Below are positions 20,650 through 31,812 of a stretch of 64,000 bases of DNA, in pieces (positions within the stretch are counted from its first letter, which is position 1; each line of letters opens with the position of its first letter). The position numbers and the translations under genes were made by a program. The DNA comes from Tubulanus polymorphus. Its lineage: Eukaryota > Nemertea > Palaeonemertea > Tubulaniformes > Tubulanidae. A model generated the notes under the pieces. That model was not told the origin of the DNA. It ran no database searches and worked only from the letters and a program-made list of their open reading frames with translations. Where the stretch lies: NCBI RefSeq assembly GCF_964204645.1, contig NC_134025.1:8621001-8685000 (forward strand), read 5' to 3'.

Positions 20650-22180
20650 CGGATCAAATAAATCCATAAGAAACAACAAACACGGCTTAACATTTACAAA
20701 CGAAAGAGACAGAAACGCAAATAAAAACCGGAGAATTTCAGACCGTCTTATTGAAGCCGCGCAAACTGCGATCCATATCTTATCAAAGCACGCTTATTCA
20801 TGTGAGAACGTAGATTAGGTTATTTACAGCTATCTGCGAAAAAACAATGTCTTAAGTAAAAACTAGTTACGTGGTGGATGCAGCTCTACATGTGATGAAT
20901 ATATATCTTGACCAATCTCAACCTATTGTTATTGATATTCTATAGTTCCGACGTGATGTGGACACTGATATTACTAGTTTATGACATGTCTGAGGCTGTC
21001 AGCTACAGACACAGCAAGTGATATAAAGTGACACGTTTCACACACACACACAGTACTACATCCAAACCTTCATGAATCGATCTATCAACCAACTGAATTA
21101 CTGGTGAAGCCATAATTGTAAACACATCTGATATCATAATCAATTTAACAGTCTGCTTAAACTACACTCAAAATGACCTTTAACTTGTCATAGAACTTTC
21201 ATTTAATATTCCACAACTCACTATCAAAATGAATAGAATTTTTCATATGATGACACAGTACTAAGTCTAAGGCTTGTAAATGGGTTTTTACTTCATTGCC
21301 TTTGACATAGAGCGGCTATTCCAGAAAAACGATTATTGTGGTTAAGTCAGTCAATTAGCTGCGCAAATATTGGTGGCTGTGACACTACTTGGCCGATTAG
21401 TGACTACTCAGTGCAACAAGTTGACTCTGGGCCAGCACGCCATCAAGTATGTATACTGCTTGGATGTTGCTTGAAGTATATCGACACTGGATAAGTGAAT
21501 GAACCACAGGTATAACAGGGTTTTATGATGATCTAAAAGGGATATCACGGACTGTTGCATCTTCTTACTCATATCAATATATCCAGGGCTCGACTTGCTA
21601 TGATTCACCGCAATATCTTACATTTCAGTCTTAAAAACAATCTTTATGGGTATATACCAGAAGTGCCTCAAAACTTGTGTAGGCTTTTTATCAGAAAGAA
21701 AACATAATTTGTAAGATAAACTGGCTCATTCCTAAGTCAAGCAAATCAAGATGGCTGCTGCACTTTTCACGAAAAAGACAGATCGGGCAACAAATAATTC
21801 ATGATTTTTTTAGACAAGAACGAATGTTTCAATTTAAATCGCTAAGCTCAGCTTCTTTTCATTAATTAAAGTGCAACAGTGCCTCTGTTGCCGGTGAGAC
21901 TATCCTTGATCAGCCCCACCCTCATAATTTAAGCAAGTTGATTGATTAAACGCTTGCTGCGATGTTATCCACAGATTAAAGTGACGATTTCCTGTATGGA
22001 TATTATGGAATCCATTTTGACATCAACTCAGCAGGCAACGATGCCATATATTTAATCAAGTGCAAAACTTCACGCTGACAGCCTCATTAAAGAAATTCTA
22101 CTTGAGAAAATAAATTGGTAATATAGAACTATATCGATTTTCATTCCCCGCACAACGAAATGGAACGAAAAGAAAGTCAA
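20650..22180. other. no well-supported gene
   Basis: Contains a short CA repeat at about 21038-21052 and a minus frame at 21408-21608 with modest protein character but no convincing splice partners. Confidence 0.45.
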
Positions 22181-22181
22181 C

Positions 22182-22301
22182 CTTTAATCGTTGACCCATT
22201 AATGATTGTGGAAGCGCTCTAATATTTTCCAAAACGAGGGAATCTGGATAACGCAATAAATCAGGCAGCGACAGATTTAACAAACAAGGTGATTGAAACA
22301 T
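22182..22301 (-). CDS. possible first exon, leucine-rich
   Basis: Minus-strand ATG at 22301 opens MFQSPCLLNLSLPDLLRYPD, SLVLENIRALPQSLMGQ, RLK, ending in phase 0 at AAAG/GTTGAC (22181). The frame would continue 27 codons to a stop if unspliced. Leucine spacing is regular, but one exon is too short to call a leucine-rich repeat. Confidence 0.4.
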
Positions 22302-22689
22302 TTTCGAATGGCCGAGAATGCTAACTGTTGCCAGATATTGGTCTGAAAGAATTAGTTTTTTATCAGTTAGCTAATAAGACACATGCAAAAATAAATAAAA
22401 AGCAAATCAAGTTAGCGATGACAAGTTTACTAAAAGATGGATTCAGCATAACTGATCTGACTGAGTTAATCTGATAATCTGACCCGTACACAATTACTTT
22501 ATATATGTGTACTCAACAAGATTATAGTAACTATGGTAACAGGAATGTCATCAACTGGGACTGGCTGATGAGAGCCTCTCAAAAGGTACAACCCACTACC
22601 CCCGGTAATGGAACCAATTACTAATTTCCACTAGCATATTCGGAATCAATTCCACCATATATTTTAAAGAAGCCTTTTTACAATCAGTA

Positions 22690-22921
22690 ATAAACTAATT
22701 CTTAAATCACTGTATCATCACGATACCAGAACCGAGCCAGAAGCCCCCATCTGACACATGATCCAATAACTACTGCCTCTAAAAGGATTAAATCAAAAAT
22801 CGGTCTGATAAACAAATTCTTAAATCACCGTCATCGTGATACCAAACTGAACTGAACTGCAGAAGACCCTGACACAAAATTCAATAACTGCTGCCTCTAA
22901 AAGGATTAGATTAAAAATCGG
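22690..22921 (+). repeat. tandem duplication, two units of about 115-118 bp
   Basis: The segment ending gcctctaaaaggatta..aatcaaaaatcgg (about 22690-22803) is repeated at once (22804-22921) with substitutions and small gaps. Shared landmarks in order: aattcttaaatcac, atcgataccag-type block, ccaataact-ctgcctctaaaagg, aaaaatcgg. No coding frame spans it. Confidence 0.85.
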
Positions 22922-23618
22922 GCATCTTCATCTAAAATGTAATCATCTCATCCAATTTCAATTTGCAAAAGTTTTGCAGCGCTGTCGGAAGACGCTATTT
23001 ACTTTTTCAGGATAAATAATGAAATTGAGTGGAATCATCGTGTTTAACAAGCCGGATAGCAATCATATTACAACTGCAGTGAGATTACATTTCCTACGCC
23101 CGAAGACACAGCATGAAAGCAACTGTTGCTTGTGACTCTTTATAGCTACCACCACTGCTGTTGTATTGTTTGTCAGTTTTTATTTCCACCTCCAACAAAT
23201 TTTTCTACAAAGGTGTACTTCCTTCTGAAAATGTACTTCACCCATCATAAAACATTTTATTTTTCCTTATTATGAAATGAAATCACTAATAGATATGGCT
23301 ATGCTATTTATTGAATACAATGGCTATGCTGTTCGCTGAATTCCATTAATTAATTTAGACTTGAGGCATTTGGTTGGTGAATTCTGGCAAGAATTTGACC
23401 ACTAGTGAAATGGTCCATTGGACAGACACCTAGGTTACTGATAATCTAAGGCACTCATATCCAAAAACACAATATTTTTCATTTTTTAAATTCCTCCTCA
23501 ACACACTGTCTATAGACTAATCCACACCTTTCCCATACGATATGAATCATGTCTCTTTCATTTATCTGAACTTCTTCTGCGTTATGTTATAGATCATCTC
23601 TCTCCATTTCATCTCTAG

Positions 23619-23671
23619 TCTCGATCTCAATCATTTCTATATCCTGAGTGTCTGTGAGAATTCTACCGATG
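23619..23671 (+). CDS. internal exon, unknown protein
   Basis: A superb acceptor (ctctctccatttcatctctag, ending 23618) and donor (ACCGATG/GTGAGT at 23672) enclose 53 bases. Only one frame is open: one leftover base, LDLNHFYILSVCENSTD, then a split codon. No partner exon was found within a few kilobases. Confidence 0.6.
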
Positions 23672-24541
23672 GTGAGTGAGTTATATAATCAGATCAGCTC
23701 ACGAGAGAGAAAATGGGATTGGCTGATGCATAAATCCGGATGTTGAGCGATTGTTCGTTCGTTTCGCGATACTCCGTCTCAGCTATCACAGCAATTTATC
23801 CAACAATGCAGCACGTTTGCACCAGTTACGTTATTAACACTAGAATCCTATAATTGCCTCAATCTCTTCCTGTACGAGCAGCATAACGCAGGCTTCCATT
23901 TATCTAAAAGTTTATAGGAATTTAGGTAGCTATCGGGAGTGTGCCTATTAGTAAACAATCGAGTAATCTTTGAAAAGCTGAATGGAAGATCGATAGATCT
24001 TCACCGGTTCAAAATGATAAGTATCCAATAATAATAGAAGGATTCTTCCTCTAGATGACTGGTGGCAGATGCTTCCTTTGGTTCAAAGAAGCTTTACAGA
24101 TCCTAAGCCACATTTCTACCAATGATGAAAAATAAAATCAAATGTTTTCAACATCGAAAGAAACATTTCTTGATAAATAAGGCTGTATTTTATTAGTTGG
24201 ATTACGGATCCACTAACAAACTGTTCTTATTTCTAGGTTTAAAGAAACATCTGTAATTTTCTACACTGCTGCATCATCTTTTAACATCACACATTTATTC
24301 TCATTTTTTTTTCAAATTCTCCTGCCTGATCAAGTGGTGAATCCAATGCCCAATTACTTCAAGTCCATCAAATCCGTAATCCAACTTATGATAGAAAAAA
24401 ACCCAGCCTAACTCCTTTAGGATACAGTGGATTAGATCGATGCGTTGAACTATATGTTCTGGGGTGACAAAATAACGTGCAAAGAATTCAAAACAAGCGT
24501 CTAATCAATCATTGATTCTTACACTTCACTTCACCTCACAG

Positions 24542-24800
24542 AACGAATCGATCGCGGGCGCTTTTGGAAGAAATCACAATTCGTGATTTTGAAATACGAC
24601 GGAAGCGTCTCGACAACATCGTAAATAATCCGATGAAACATTCACCGCGAAAATAACGCCGAACAAAACGAGCTTATTATCAAATTTTCGTATCGTTTTT
24701 TGAAGATGACGAAGTGTCTTTAACCGAAAAAGAATTGTTATCAAAACACCAGCAAGTTTTTAACCCTTTAGTGGTTGTGTATAGGATATCAAAGGTTTAA
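24542..24800 (+). CDS. strong acceptor followed by coding frame with an internal TAA
   Basis: Acceptor cacttcacttcacctcacag ends at 24541. The frame gives TNRSRALLEEITIRDFEIRR, KRLDNIVNNPMKHSPRK, TAA (24654-24656), then in the same frame KRAYYQIFVSFFEDDEVSL, TEKELLSKHQQVFNP to a second TAA at 24798. Either the first TAA is a real terminator, or an intron starting at ATC/GTAAAT (24621) removes it, or the copy is decaying. Confidence 0.5.
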
Positions 24801-25475
24801 AAGAATTACTCTAGATTTTTACCCTAAGCATTGAGTGATTGAAATAAAAATTGTCTTGACTAGAATAATTTTACTGTGGTTGATTGATTATTTTGGCAGA
24901 GGCTCCAAATCGGACATAACCACACGCGCCAAAATGAGATTATGTTATAGAACCTAGAATTATTGAAAAAATTCAATGTTTTTTTGATATTTGGCGAGGT
25001 CGCCAAAATGGAATATTCTTCCTTTTGGCACGTGCTAAAACCAATTTTTTTATGACAATTCGACAATCTTTTCGTTTTGGCGTTCTGGCACCCTCATTTG
25101 CATATCAGGAATTTTACGTTATGGCCCTAGTCAGCCTCCATAAGGAACAGATTGATTTTTGAGAAATATGACACCAAACTGAACTAATCAAGTCACCACA
25201 GTACAGCAGCCATCCATTTTTAATGGTCTCATCATTCTTGGCCATGACCAGCTTTACAGTAATGAGAATGGCTGAGTCAAATAATTAGTGTCTGAGTTAA
25301 TGGAAGCATGTGGCGCAGACAATTTATGCATAAAAACTGACATATAAGTATTAGAATTAATATCCGCGGTGAACTCATTGGAAAAACAACAATGATGAAA
25401 TGACCTTGCCATCTTAATGAAAAGTAGCATCAAATTTTCAAAATCAGTTGATTTGAATTCACATTGATATTGTAC

Positions 25476-25559
25476 CTGTTTGCGACCATATTCAGTACGT
25501 ATGAAATGACCGGGTTTAGCGCGTTCAATCCTTTTTACGGTAATCCTTGCGTTCGACAT
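25476..25559 (-). CDS. first coding exon, unknown protein
   Basis: Minus-strand ATG at 25559 gives MSNARITVKRIERAKPGHFI then RTEYGRKQ and stops exactly at AAACAG/GTACAA (25475), phase 0, 28 codons. The frame is open upstream to another ATG at 25610 (MEYVISFVFLTLEYFTI) and downstream for 73 codons if unspliced. A plus-strand candidate start lies 148 bases away, suggesting a shared promoter between them. Confidence 0.55.
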
Positions 25560-25693
25560 TATCGTAAAATATTCCAAAGTTAAGAAAACAAAGCTTATAA
25601 CATATTCCACGAATCCACGTTAGTGATAATAGAGCGCGCTAGATCGTTTTTGAATTTGAATAATTAATGGCGATGTATGTAACTTTCCTGCAG

Positions 25694-25835
25694 CAAGAAA
25701 TTGAAAATGTATCCGGTGTATTTGAACTATTCACGCAAGATCTTTAGAAGAGATCGCTGCCGTTTTGGATGGAATGTGTTCACCGAAGACACGAAAAGTT
25801 ACTACGACCATATCGGAAGTAATGATGCATTCTAG
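25694..25835 (+). CDS. coding-like exon or small gene, divergent to 25476-25559
   Basis: After acceptor-like actttcctgcag (ending 25693) the frame reads KKLKMYPVYLNYSRKIFRRD, RCRFGWNVFTEDTKSYYDH, IGSNDAF and TAG. The ATG at 25707 could be the true start, giving 42 residues. A donor-like GGAA/GTAATG at 25817 would end the exon earlier. The composition (many Arg, Tyr, Phe) is typical of a real protein. Confidence 0.45.
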
Positions 25836-26059
25836 TTTAAAGCAACTAAAAACCTAAACTAACACCAACAACTACAACGAAAACTACAGCACTCCGCTTG
25901 ACATCATATCTCGACTAACGCTCGTTTTCGTTTCGTAGCACTTGTAAAATTCCTGAAGTTGGTTTAGTATCAGATCCCCGGTGGTAATATATACCCCGAT
26001 TCAAAGAATTCTAGATCAAAACAAGTGCATACTTTTCATACGTGGAAAGATTTCATATA

Positions 26060-26112
26060 TTGATACGCGTTACGGAGAAACGTGAAAAGAAGATGCTCGC
26101 GGCATCGACGTA
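26060..26112 (+). other. possible noncoding exon end
   Basis: A strong donor, ACGTAG/GTGAGA at 26113, follows purine-rich sequence. In one frame the last exon codon would be the stop TAG, in another KEDARGIDV is open. A 5' untranslated exon is the simplest view. Confidence 0.25.
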
Positions 26113-26816
26113 GGTGAGAATCTTCAACAATACAAGAAATACTTTTACTTATATCTTAAAGATATACAGAAAATGAATGATAAATACTTTGATTTATGGT
26201 GACTTCTGATGTATTGTCCTTTTTGAATTTGATACAATGCATGATCTAAACATGATACATTTTTATACGAACTTGCATGCTGGTTCTGTAGGGTTTATCC
26301 CGACCCTCGATAAATCATATTATTTCTCTTTATCGCAATAAAACACTAATATCAAAGGCAGGTGCACTGCGCAATAAAAATACAGCAAAAATGTAACATT
26401 AATAATCCCATCATAAATTCTTCACTCATAAGGGACAGGAAATGAAGATTACCTCAGTTCCCCGCAGGATGACAATGCTCATTGCAGGGAACAGAGGACA
26501 TGTACACACATGTGAATATCTATCATTAATGAAGAGTTACATTTATGTACAAAACCTCCATCAGTTCTAAAGCAATGGTTGCATGATAGAATAAACAGAT
26601 TCAAAGACATGATTTCTTATGAACAAATTTGATCATTATTTATAAAAAAAAGCTGAATCGATTTCCATTTTATACAAAAACTTTCAATTATCAATTTTTT
26701 TTATAGTCATTTTTGGTGGCATTTTTCACAAACATCAATCGACTAATATGAATTTAATCACATAAAGCGATATAAATAGAGTTCAAGGAGAATTTGCCAG
26801 TTCATCCTGACTTCAA

Positions 26817-27008
26817 CTAAATGTCATAGATATACATATCGAGATTTAGATTATATTGGCGAGAAATGGATTTTTCAATCAACCTTGGCTCGCGTATCAA
26901 CTCCGCTGAGTCGCGGTAACTGCCGTATACATATATACAGTTTGAAAGGTAAAGGTTGTCGAAGTAAGTCCTACATCTGATTTCAGATACGACGACCGCA
27001 ATTCTCAT
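26817..27008 (-). CDS. open frame at the edge of a CpG-rich region
   Basis: Minus-strand ATG at 27008 opens 63 codons: MRIAVVVSEIRCRTYFDN, LYLSNCIYVYGSYRDSAEL, then a basic and tyrosine-rich end. On the plus strand a strong acceptor (catctgatttcag, ending 26986) enters the same bases with all three frames open, so strand assignment is uncertain. Confidence 0.3.
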   Translation of the reverse strand: MRIAVVVSEIRCRTYFDNLYLSNCIYVYGSYRDSAELIREPRLIEKSISRQYNLNLDMYIYDI

Positions 27009-27530
27009 TTACATGTCCCGCGAGAAACATGTTCATTTATTCTTCGTCGCCCCGAACGTGCGATGCCTCGCAGATAACGCTTTCCGTATAGATTTTTTCT
27101 AGCCGATAGGGAGATACAGACAGAGACTGAGCCGCGCGTTTCGAGAACAGTAGCGATACTACTAGTCGAGCGCCTTATGACTAAGAGAAAAACGAGCGAA
27201 TGACAAGGTGTACGAATAACAACCACTTATCGACGATAAGTGCAACTGGTGGAAACTCTATTTCATAAGCCGACACCCACGATATCAGCTCGAAGAGGAG
27301 ACGCGTAATAAGAAACTAAACACGATGATCCATAATCATTCATAACGCAATATCATTATGATCGCAAACATCTACCGCAGATAACGGTTTCATGACGAAC
27401 TGAAATGAAATCCAGTTCAGGTTTTATCAAAAATACGTTTATCAATCATTCTAGGGAATAAAAGCGCCAAGGTGACACATTATCGGCGTCGGTTGATTTA
27501 CCGGTTAATGCATTTTGCCAAGGATTCTGA

Positions 27531-28166
27531 ACGGCTCACGTGAGTCATCAAAGACATCGAAATGAAGTCTTCATCGATAAGTCATCTGCAGCGACAGAGT
27601 TTCAACCTACGATGCGCGAAATGCTGAGAAATCAAACAAGTGGCACATCTAAGCTCCAACAGGTTGTAGGATTTATCGTAGATCTGATGAGACTGACGTC
27701 GTCGTTGATTCCACTGACTCACGACTCGTTATTTATGGCTGCTCTTCTTTCCTCGTCGGTTGAACTCGCGTGACCTCATGTGACTGTCACATACGTTCTT
27801 CTTCCTGAATGTAAACGTATTTCACCTAGCATCCAAGGCAAACACAATGTTTTTGTGCTGCCCATGTTTCTGACTGACGCGTTTCATGCAGCTAGTCGAT
27901 TACAGTTACGTTCATTGATGTTGACATGAACTCGGCTGACATCGCGCGATGGTCACATGCAATAGCCAGATTCACACATATCATACACAGAAATCCCCAA
28001 GAATTTGGCAATTTCACGCAGCAAGTTGATTACACTTTAGAACTCCGACGAGAAATATCAATTCATATGCACTGCTGCTGATGGCACTTCTTTCTGTCAC
28101 TACGATCTGAGAGATTTTTTCCTTTACAAGACGAACACGCAGGATCAATGCCTTCAATGTCAATGA
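27531..28166 (+). pseudogene. coding-like frame interrupted by several stops
   Basis: One frame holds protein-like blocks separated by TGA (27771), TGA (27927), TAG (27963) and TAG (28038): SHQRHRNEVFIDKSSAATEF ... FIVDLMRLTSSLIPLTHDSL; then TYVLLPECKRISPSIQGK ... FLTDAFHAASRLQLRSL; finally, after a strong acceptor (gattacactttag, ending 28040), NSDEKYQFICTAADGTSFCH with further cysteines (QDQCLQCQ) and TGA. It may be a decaying gene or a row of same-frame exons; the last block on its own is a good terminal exon candidate. Confidence 0.4.
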
Positions 28167-28169
28167 ATA

Positions 28170-29230
28170 CCGTTTTCTATTCGCCGGGCCCATTGATCAT
28201 TATGATTGACATCCAGAAGCCGAGCAACTGACAGCGCGAATTTTGCCATATCTTTTGCAGCGTGATAAGAATTGGATAAAAATACAATCATTAGATACTG
28301 ACTTCAACAATATTTTCATGTCGATGCAGTAGAGACAGTAGTTCAATTATGTATGTAACTTTTTCCCCTTTCTGTCAGACTAGGCCAAAAAGAAAAGGCT
28401 CAGCTAGACAGGATCATGATGGGGGTGATGATATTTTTGCAGAACACCAAATATTACCAATTCAAGTGGATTCAGTCGCGTAAATACCAAATCACAGTTT
28501 GCATGTATGTCTATATACTGATTGTATGCATCCTGTATGACAACATCGATCATTTCCCTGCAGGCATATCGTGAGCAGCCAGTGGGTACTGGTCAATCAA
28601 CTGGACACCGAATCGATGTATTGACCAAATGCTTGACATCTCCCTAACCCAACCAGACCGACATAAAGCAATTATATACGAGCCTGTCATAATCTAATAA
28701 AACTGCGGTATAAAACTTAATAGACGCAATTGCTAGACTTGACAGGGATAAATGATACGACGCAGGCCATTCATTAGGTTCAAATGAAATCCACTGGCCA
28801 ACAGTTCTTTCGCAGTAATCTACATATAGTCCTACGGGCAATCATTGTATCACCTCCTGAGCCACTAACGCTTATAATTTTCCAAAAAGGTGGTTAGCGA
28901 AAACTACAGCTACAGGATAGATCCATATGAAGCCAGCCAGTAGCTGAGATACTATACTTTTAACGTATATTTGCTGATGATTTCCGTGAAATATACAGTC
29001 TAGGTCTTAATCACCTTTTTCCTTTCACAGATCTTTTTTCGCATCCTATTTCCATTAGAAGTAACATAATTGATGAGCCCAATTTGTCGCATGTTGCTCA
29101 CGCGTGCACCACCTACTCATTCATTTTCTTGTCAGTCATGATGAAATAGTTAAGTTCAATTCGAGATAAAACTTTCAGGCATCAAGAAAATTGAAATAGA
29201 GGACTCAACGTTTTCATGAAATTGTATATC
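28170..29230. other. no supported gene
   Basis: A minus frame at 28644-28841 has no splice support. The rest is AT-rich and unremarkable. Confidence 0.4.
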
Positions 29231-29264
29231 TAAGTTGATTCTGCATCATACACATTCAGTATCA

Positions 29265-29474
29265 ATGGTTGGTGAAATATCCTATTGTCTAAAGCTTATA
29301 TGCTCAGGTGACCAACATATCAGTACTTTCGGATACATCTGCATTTCCCGATCCACGGTCCATTCTTCCAATTCATTTACTCATAATCCTGTTAATAATG
29401 GATCTGATGAAAAAGGCGCTTATTCAAATCTGGCCACATGGGTAAAGGAACATTATCATAACTGTTTAATCTAA
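29265..29474 (+). CDS. open frame, possible exon
   Basis: From ATG at 29265 the frame reads MVGEISYCLKLICSGDQHIS, later SSNSFTHNPVNNGSDEKGAY and SNLATWVKEHYHN, 69 codons. Natural composition, but the upstream acceptor is weak and a possible donor (CTCAG/GTGACC at 29308) lies inside. Confidence 0.3.
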   Translation: MVGEISYCLKLICSGDQHISTFGYICISRSTVHSSNSFTHNPVNNGSDEKGAYSNLATWVKEHYHNCLI

Positions 29475-29888
29475 TAGCCATCATTTAGGGGAATCTGCAT
29501 TAACAACAGGTAAATTAATCGATACTTAAAATGAAGAGAGCCGACTTGATCTTATCCTTATTTATTATGTATTATGAACCTCTGCCTTAAAGAGTTGTAC
29601 TGTTCCTCTTATAGAAGTACATTTCCTATTAGTATTCTGGCTCATGTGCCGGGATAAAGCCCAATAAAACCAAAATATTCAACATCAGCTAAGTGGTCTC
29701 TGACTGAGCGATATGGCCTTGAATATCACTAAGGCAACTGATGAGGTCCCTCAAAGCCTCCCAACTAATTAGACCGAGACTAGTATTCCATTCCATAATG
29801 TTTAACATCAATACCCTGAGCATGATCGCAAACGAGCTCACAGGTTCCTGCCCCTACACAACAAGCAAGCATCAATATAACTAACTGC

Positions 29889-30146
29889 ATGATAAATCAA
29901 TTGTTATCTACGGAAAACAATGTGCAACAGGCAGCACCAGTGTTACCGGCAAATGAAGAAATTGCAAATTCGCTGTTAGAAATTTCTATATCATTAATGA
30001 ATCTAATTAAAGTTAAAAACATGAAAGATTCAGAGGATTTCATTGGCATTATCTCAATTTTAAGGCTGGCTTATGTCGACCTGCGATGCGACGCCTACGA
30101 TCATAGCCCGGCTTATGTCGACTGCGCTCCGATTCCTAGCAACTGA
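29889..30146 (+). CDS. ATG-initiated 85-codon frame
   Basis: Starts MINQLLSTENNVQQAAPVLP, continues with a helical leucine/isoleucine-rich segment (IANSLLEISISLMNLIKV) and ends with AYVDLRCDAYDHSPAYVDC. The last part comes from a DNA repeat of ggcttatgtcgac, which occurs twice in frame and a third time, diverged, at about 30190, so the 3' end may be repeat-derived. Confidence 0.45.
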   Translation: MINQLLSTENNVQQAAPVLPANEEIANSLLEISISLMNLIKVKNMKDSEDFIGIISILRLAYVDLRCDAYDHSPAYVDCAPIPSN

Positions 30147-30276
30147 GCCTGACTAGCATGATAAGAGATCCAGTCAGTTGCTTCCCCTCTTATGTCGATT
30201 ACGATTGCTGGCAACAAAACCGACTGCAGATGGTCACGTGATAAACATTTTGAGAATAAATCTTAGATCAATGCGA

Positions 30277-30292
30277 ATATATATATATATAT
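30277..30292 (+). repeat. (AT)n microsatellite
   Basis: Eight uninterrupted AT dinucleotides. Confidence 0.9.
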
Positions 30293-30433
30293 CATTTAGA
30301 AAACTACCTATATGTTCTATAAATGCCATTTCTTTAAGATCTTTATCTTCCTGATTTTTAATTGAATATAAGGTGCAAATGGCATTAAAGAGGGTCACTC
30401 ATGCCATAAATCTCATTTCGATTTCATTTCAAT

Positions 30434-30471
30434 ATCTTCTGTCCAGTCATCTTGCAACAAGTCGGTAGGCA
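30434..30471 (+). CDS. possible 38-base internal exon
   Basis: A strong acceptor (caatatcttctgtccag, ending about 30433) and a donor (GCCATC/GTAAGC) flank 38 bases with two open frames (ILQQVGRHQVAI or SSCNKSVGIRLP). Unspliced, the first runs on as VSWIIPSGYDGNW to a TGA. The minus strand is open as well. Confidence 0.3.
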
Positions 30472-30901
30472 TCAGGTTGCCATCGTAAGCTGGATTATCC
30501 CGAGTGGATATGACGGCAACTGGTGACCTACCATAGGCCGCACGTTGCTGATAAACCCAGGTGCATCAGCGAGGAAAAAAGCCAGCCTTTAGTTGCGTAG
30601 AGGAAAATCAGTGATTCTCTGAGCAAGGACAGAGTGATGGATGCTAACTCACATTTATCCACACTTTTCCATATCCCCCTATCAAAGGTGGGTTCTTATC
30701 TATGTCATGTACAACTCGACATATCAATCAAGTTCAGAAGAGATTACAAGAAGTTGCATTGTTGTGATACAGATTATTAACTATAATAGCTGCGCCAAAA
30801 CCGATCCCCAAGTCACACGCAAGCAAGTATACTTCAGCGTATTGTGCATTCGCCAACGTCGGTGGTTGTTGGTGATATAACTTTTATGACGTAATTTCGT
30901 A

Positions 30902-30927
30902 TTCCCCGCAACTTCCCACGCGGGGAA
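30902..30927 (+). other. perfect 8-bp GC-rich inverted repeat
   Basis: ttccccgc, a 10-base spacer, then gcggggaa. It sits at the start of a CpG-rich patch (30900-30970) and could form a hairpin in RNA or be a regulatory site; no function is indicated. Confidence 0.6.
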
Positions 30928-31725
30928 CGCGCACTCGCAGAGAAACGCGATATGCACCAGTTTAACCTCGGATACTCATTCATCGGTGAACAATAGCCGA
31001 TTGGAAATAACTGATGATATTGTCAACTGAGAGCGAATATTCAACTTCTTCTCATTAACGCGATGCTGATGACAACTTGGCAATTCGTACCGTGGTTTAC
31101 ATGACAATAGTCAATGTTCATTCAGCTACTTATCTAAACCCGAAAGACATCGTTTTCAACCTCCCTTCAGATGAGCAATGAAAAAATATACTCTTTGATA
31201 ATTGGAATCAATTCTTATAGATAGATGAGATCACCATTTATAAAGGTCTATTAATAGATCTTAGAATGAATAAATATATATCACCAGCTTGAAGAAAGGT
31301 GACTGCATTAGTACGATAAAACCTACTTAATATCCTTGTTCATATCTGGGATGTTCACATTCAGGACATTTTAAAAAGATTCACCTTAATCATCTAGGAA
31401 CATCCTTATATTATTCAGTTGCGATCGCTTCTGAAATGGGACATAGGCCCCGATGCTTGGAAGTACTTTTGCGATGAGAAAGAAATCGATGTCAATTAAG
31501 AAATAAAAACAACGGTGAAAACCCAGGCGCAACAAGTAGCTAGCACTCCATAAATCGATGCATCGCCAAACGCGTAGTGATCAACTATAATAATGACATT
31601 CATGAACAATCATTAAACAACATGTGTTACACATAGTTGACACCAGTTGATCACCGGGTGAAACTTGATAACGAATCATTCATAAATAAACGAATCACGA
31701 TTGCAGCGCGAAAAAAGTAACATAC

Positions 31726-31812
31726 CTTACTTAGATGGCTACCTTCTTGGCGATAACCCGGAGTCGGGATTTTCGATCCTTTCGCCGACTCCGACGCCTG
31801 CTCGTCGGTCAT
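31726..31812 (-). CDS. first coding exon with an SxIP microtubule-tip motif
   Basis: Minus-strand ATG at 31812 in a CpG-rich context opens 29 codons, MTDEQASESAKGSKIPTPG, YRQEGSHLSK, ending in phase 0 at a consensus donor, AGTAAG/GTATGT (31725-31720). S-K-I-P-T-P followed by basic/polar residues fits the SxIP motif by which many proteins bind EB proteins at growing microtubule ends; that role is an inference from a four-residue motif. The rest of the gene lies at lower coordinates and was not traced. GC and CpG rise over 31740-32070, consistent with a promoter upstream (higher coordinates). Confidence 0.8.

Noticed and set aside
24880-25120. Repeated ttttggc words suggesting a small repeat array
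   Set aside because: Spacing is irregular and no longer unit repeats; low-complexity coincidence.
25254-25475. Continuation of the minus-strand frame past the donor at 25475
   Set aside because: A consensus donor ends the exon; the continuation (KSTDFENLMLLFIKMAR) is treated as intron, though it cannot be excluded.
26987-27110. Plus-strand exon after the acceptor catctgatttcag
   Set aside because: All three frames are open after this acceptor and the minus strand is open too; no frame could be preferred.
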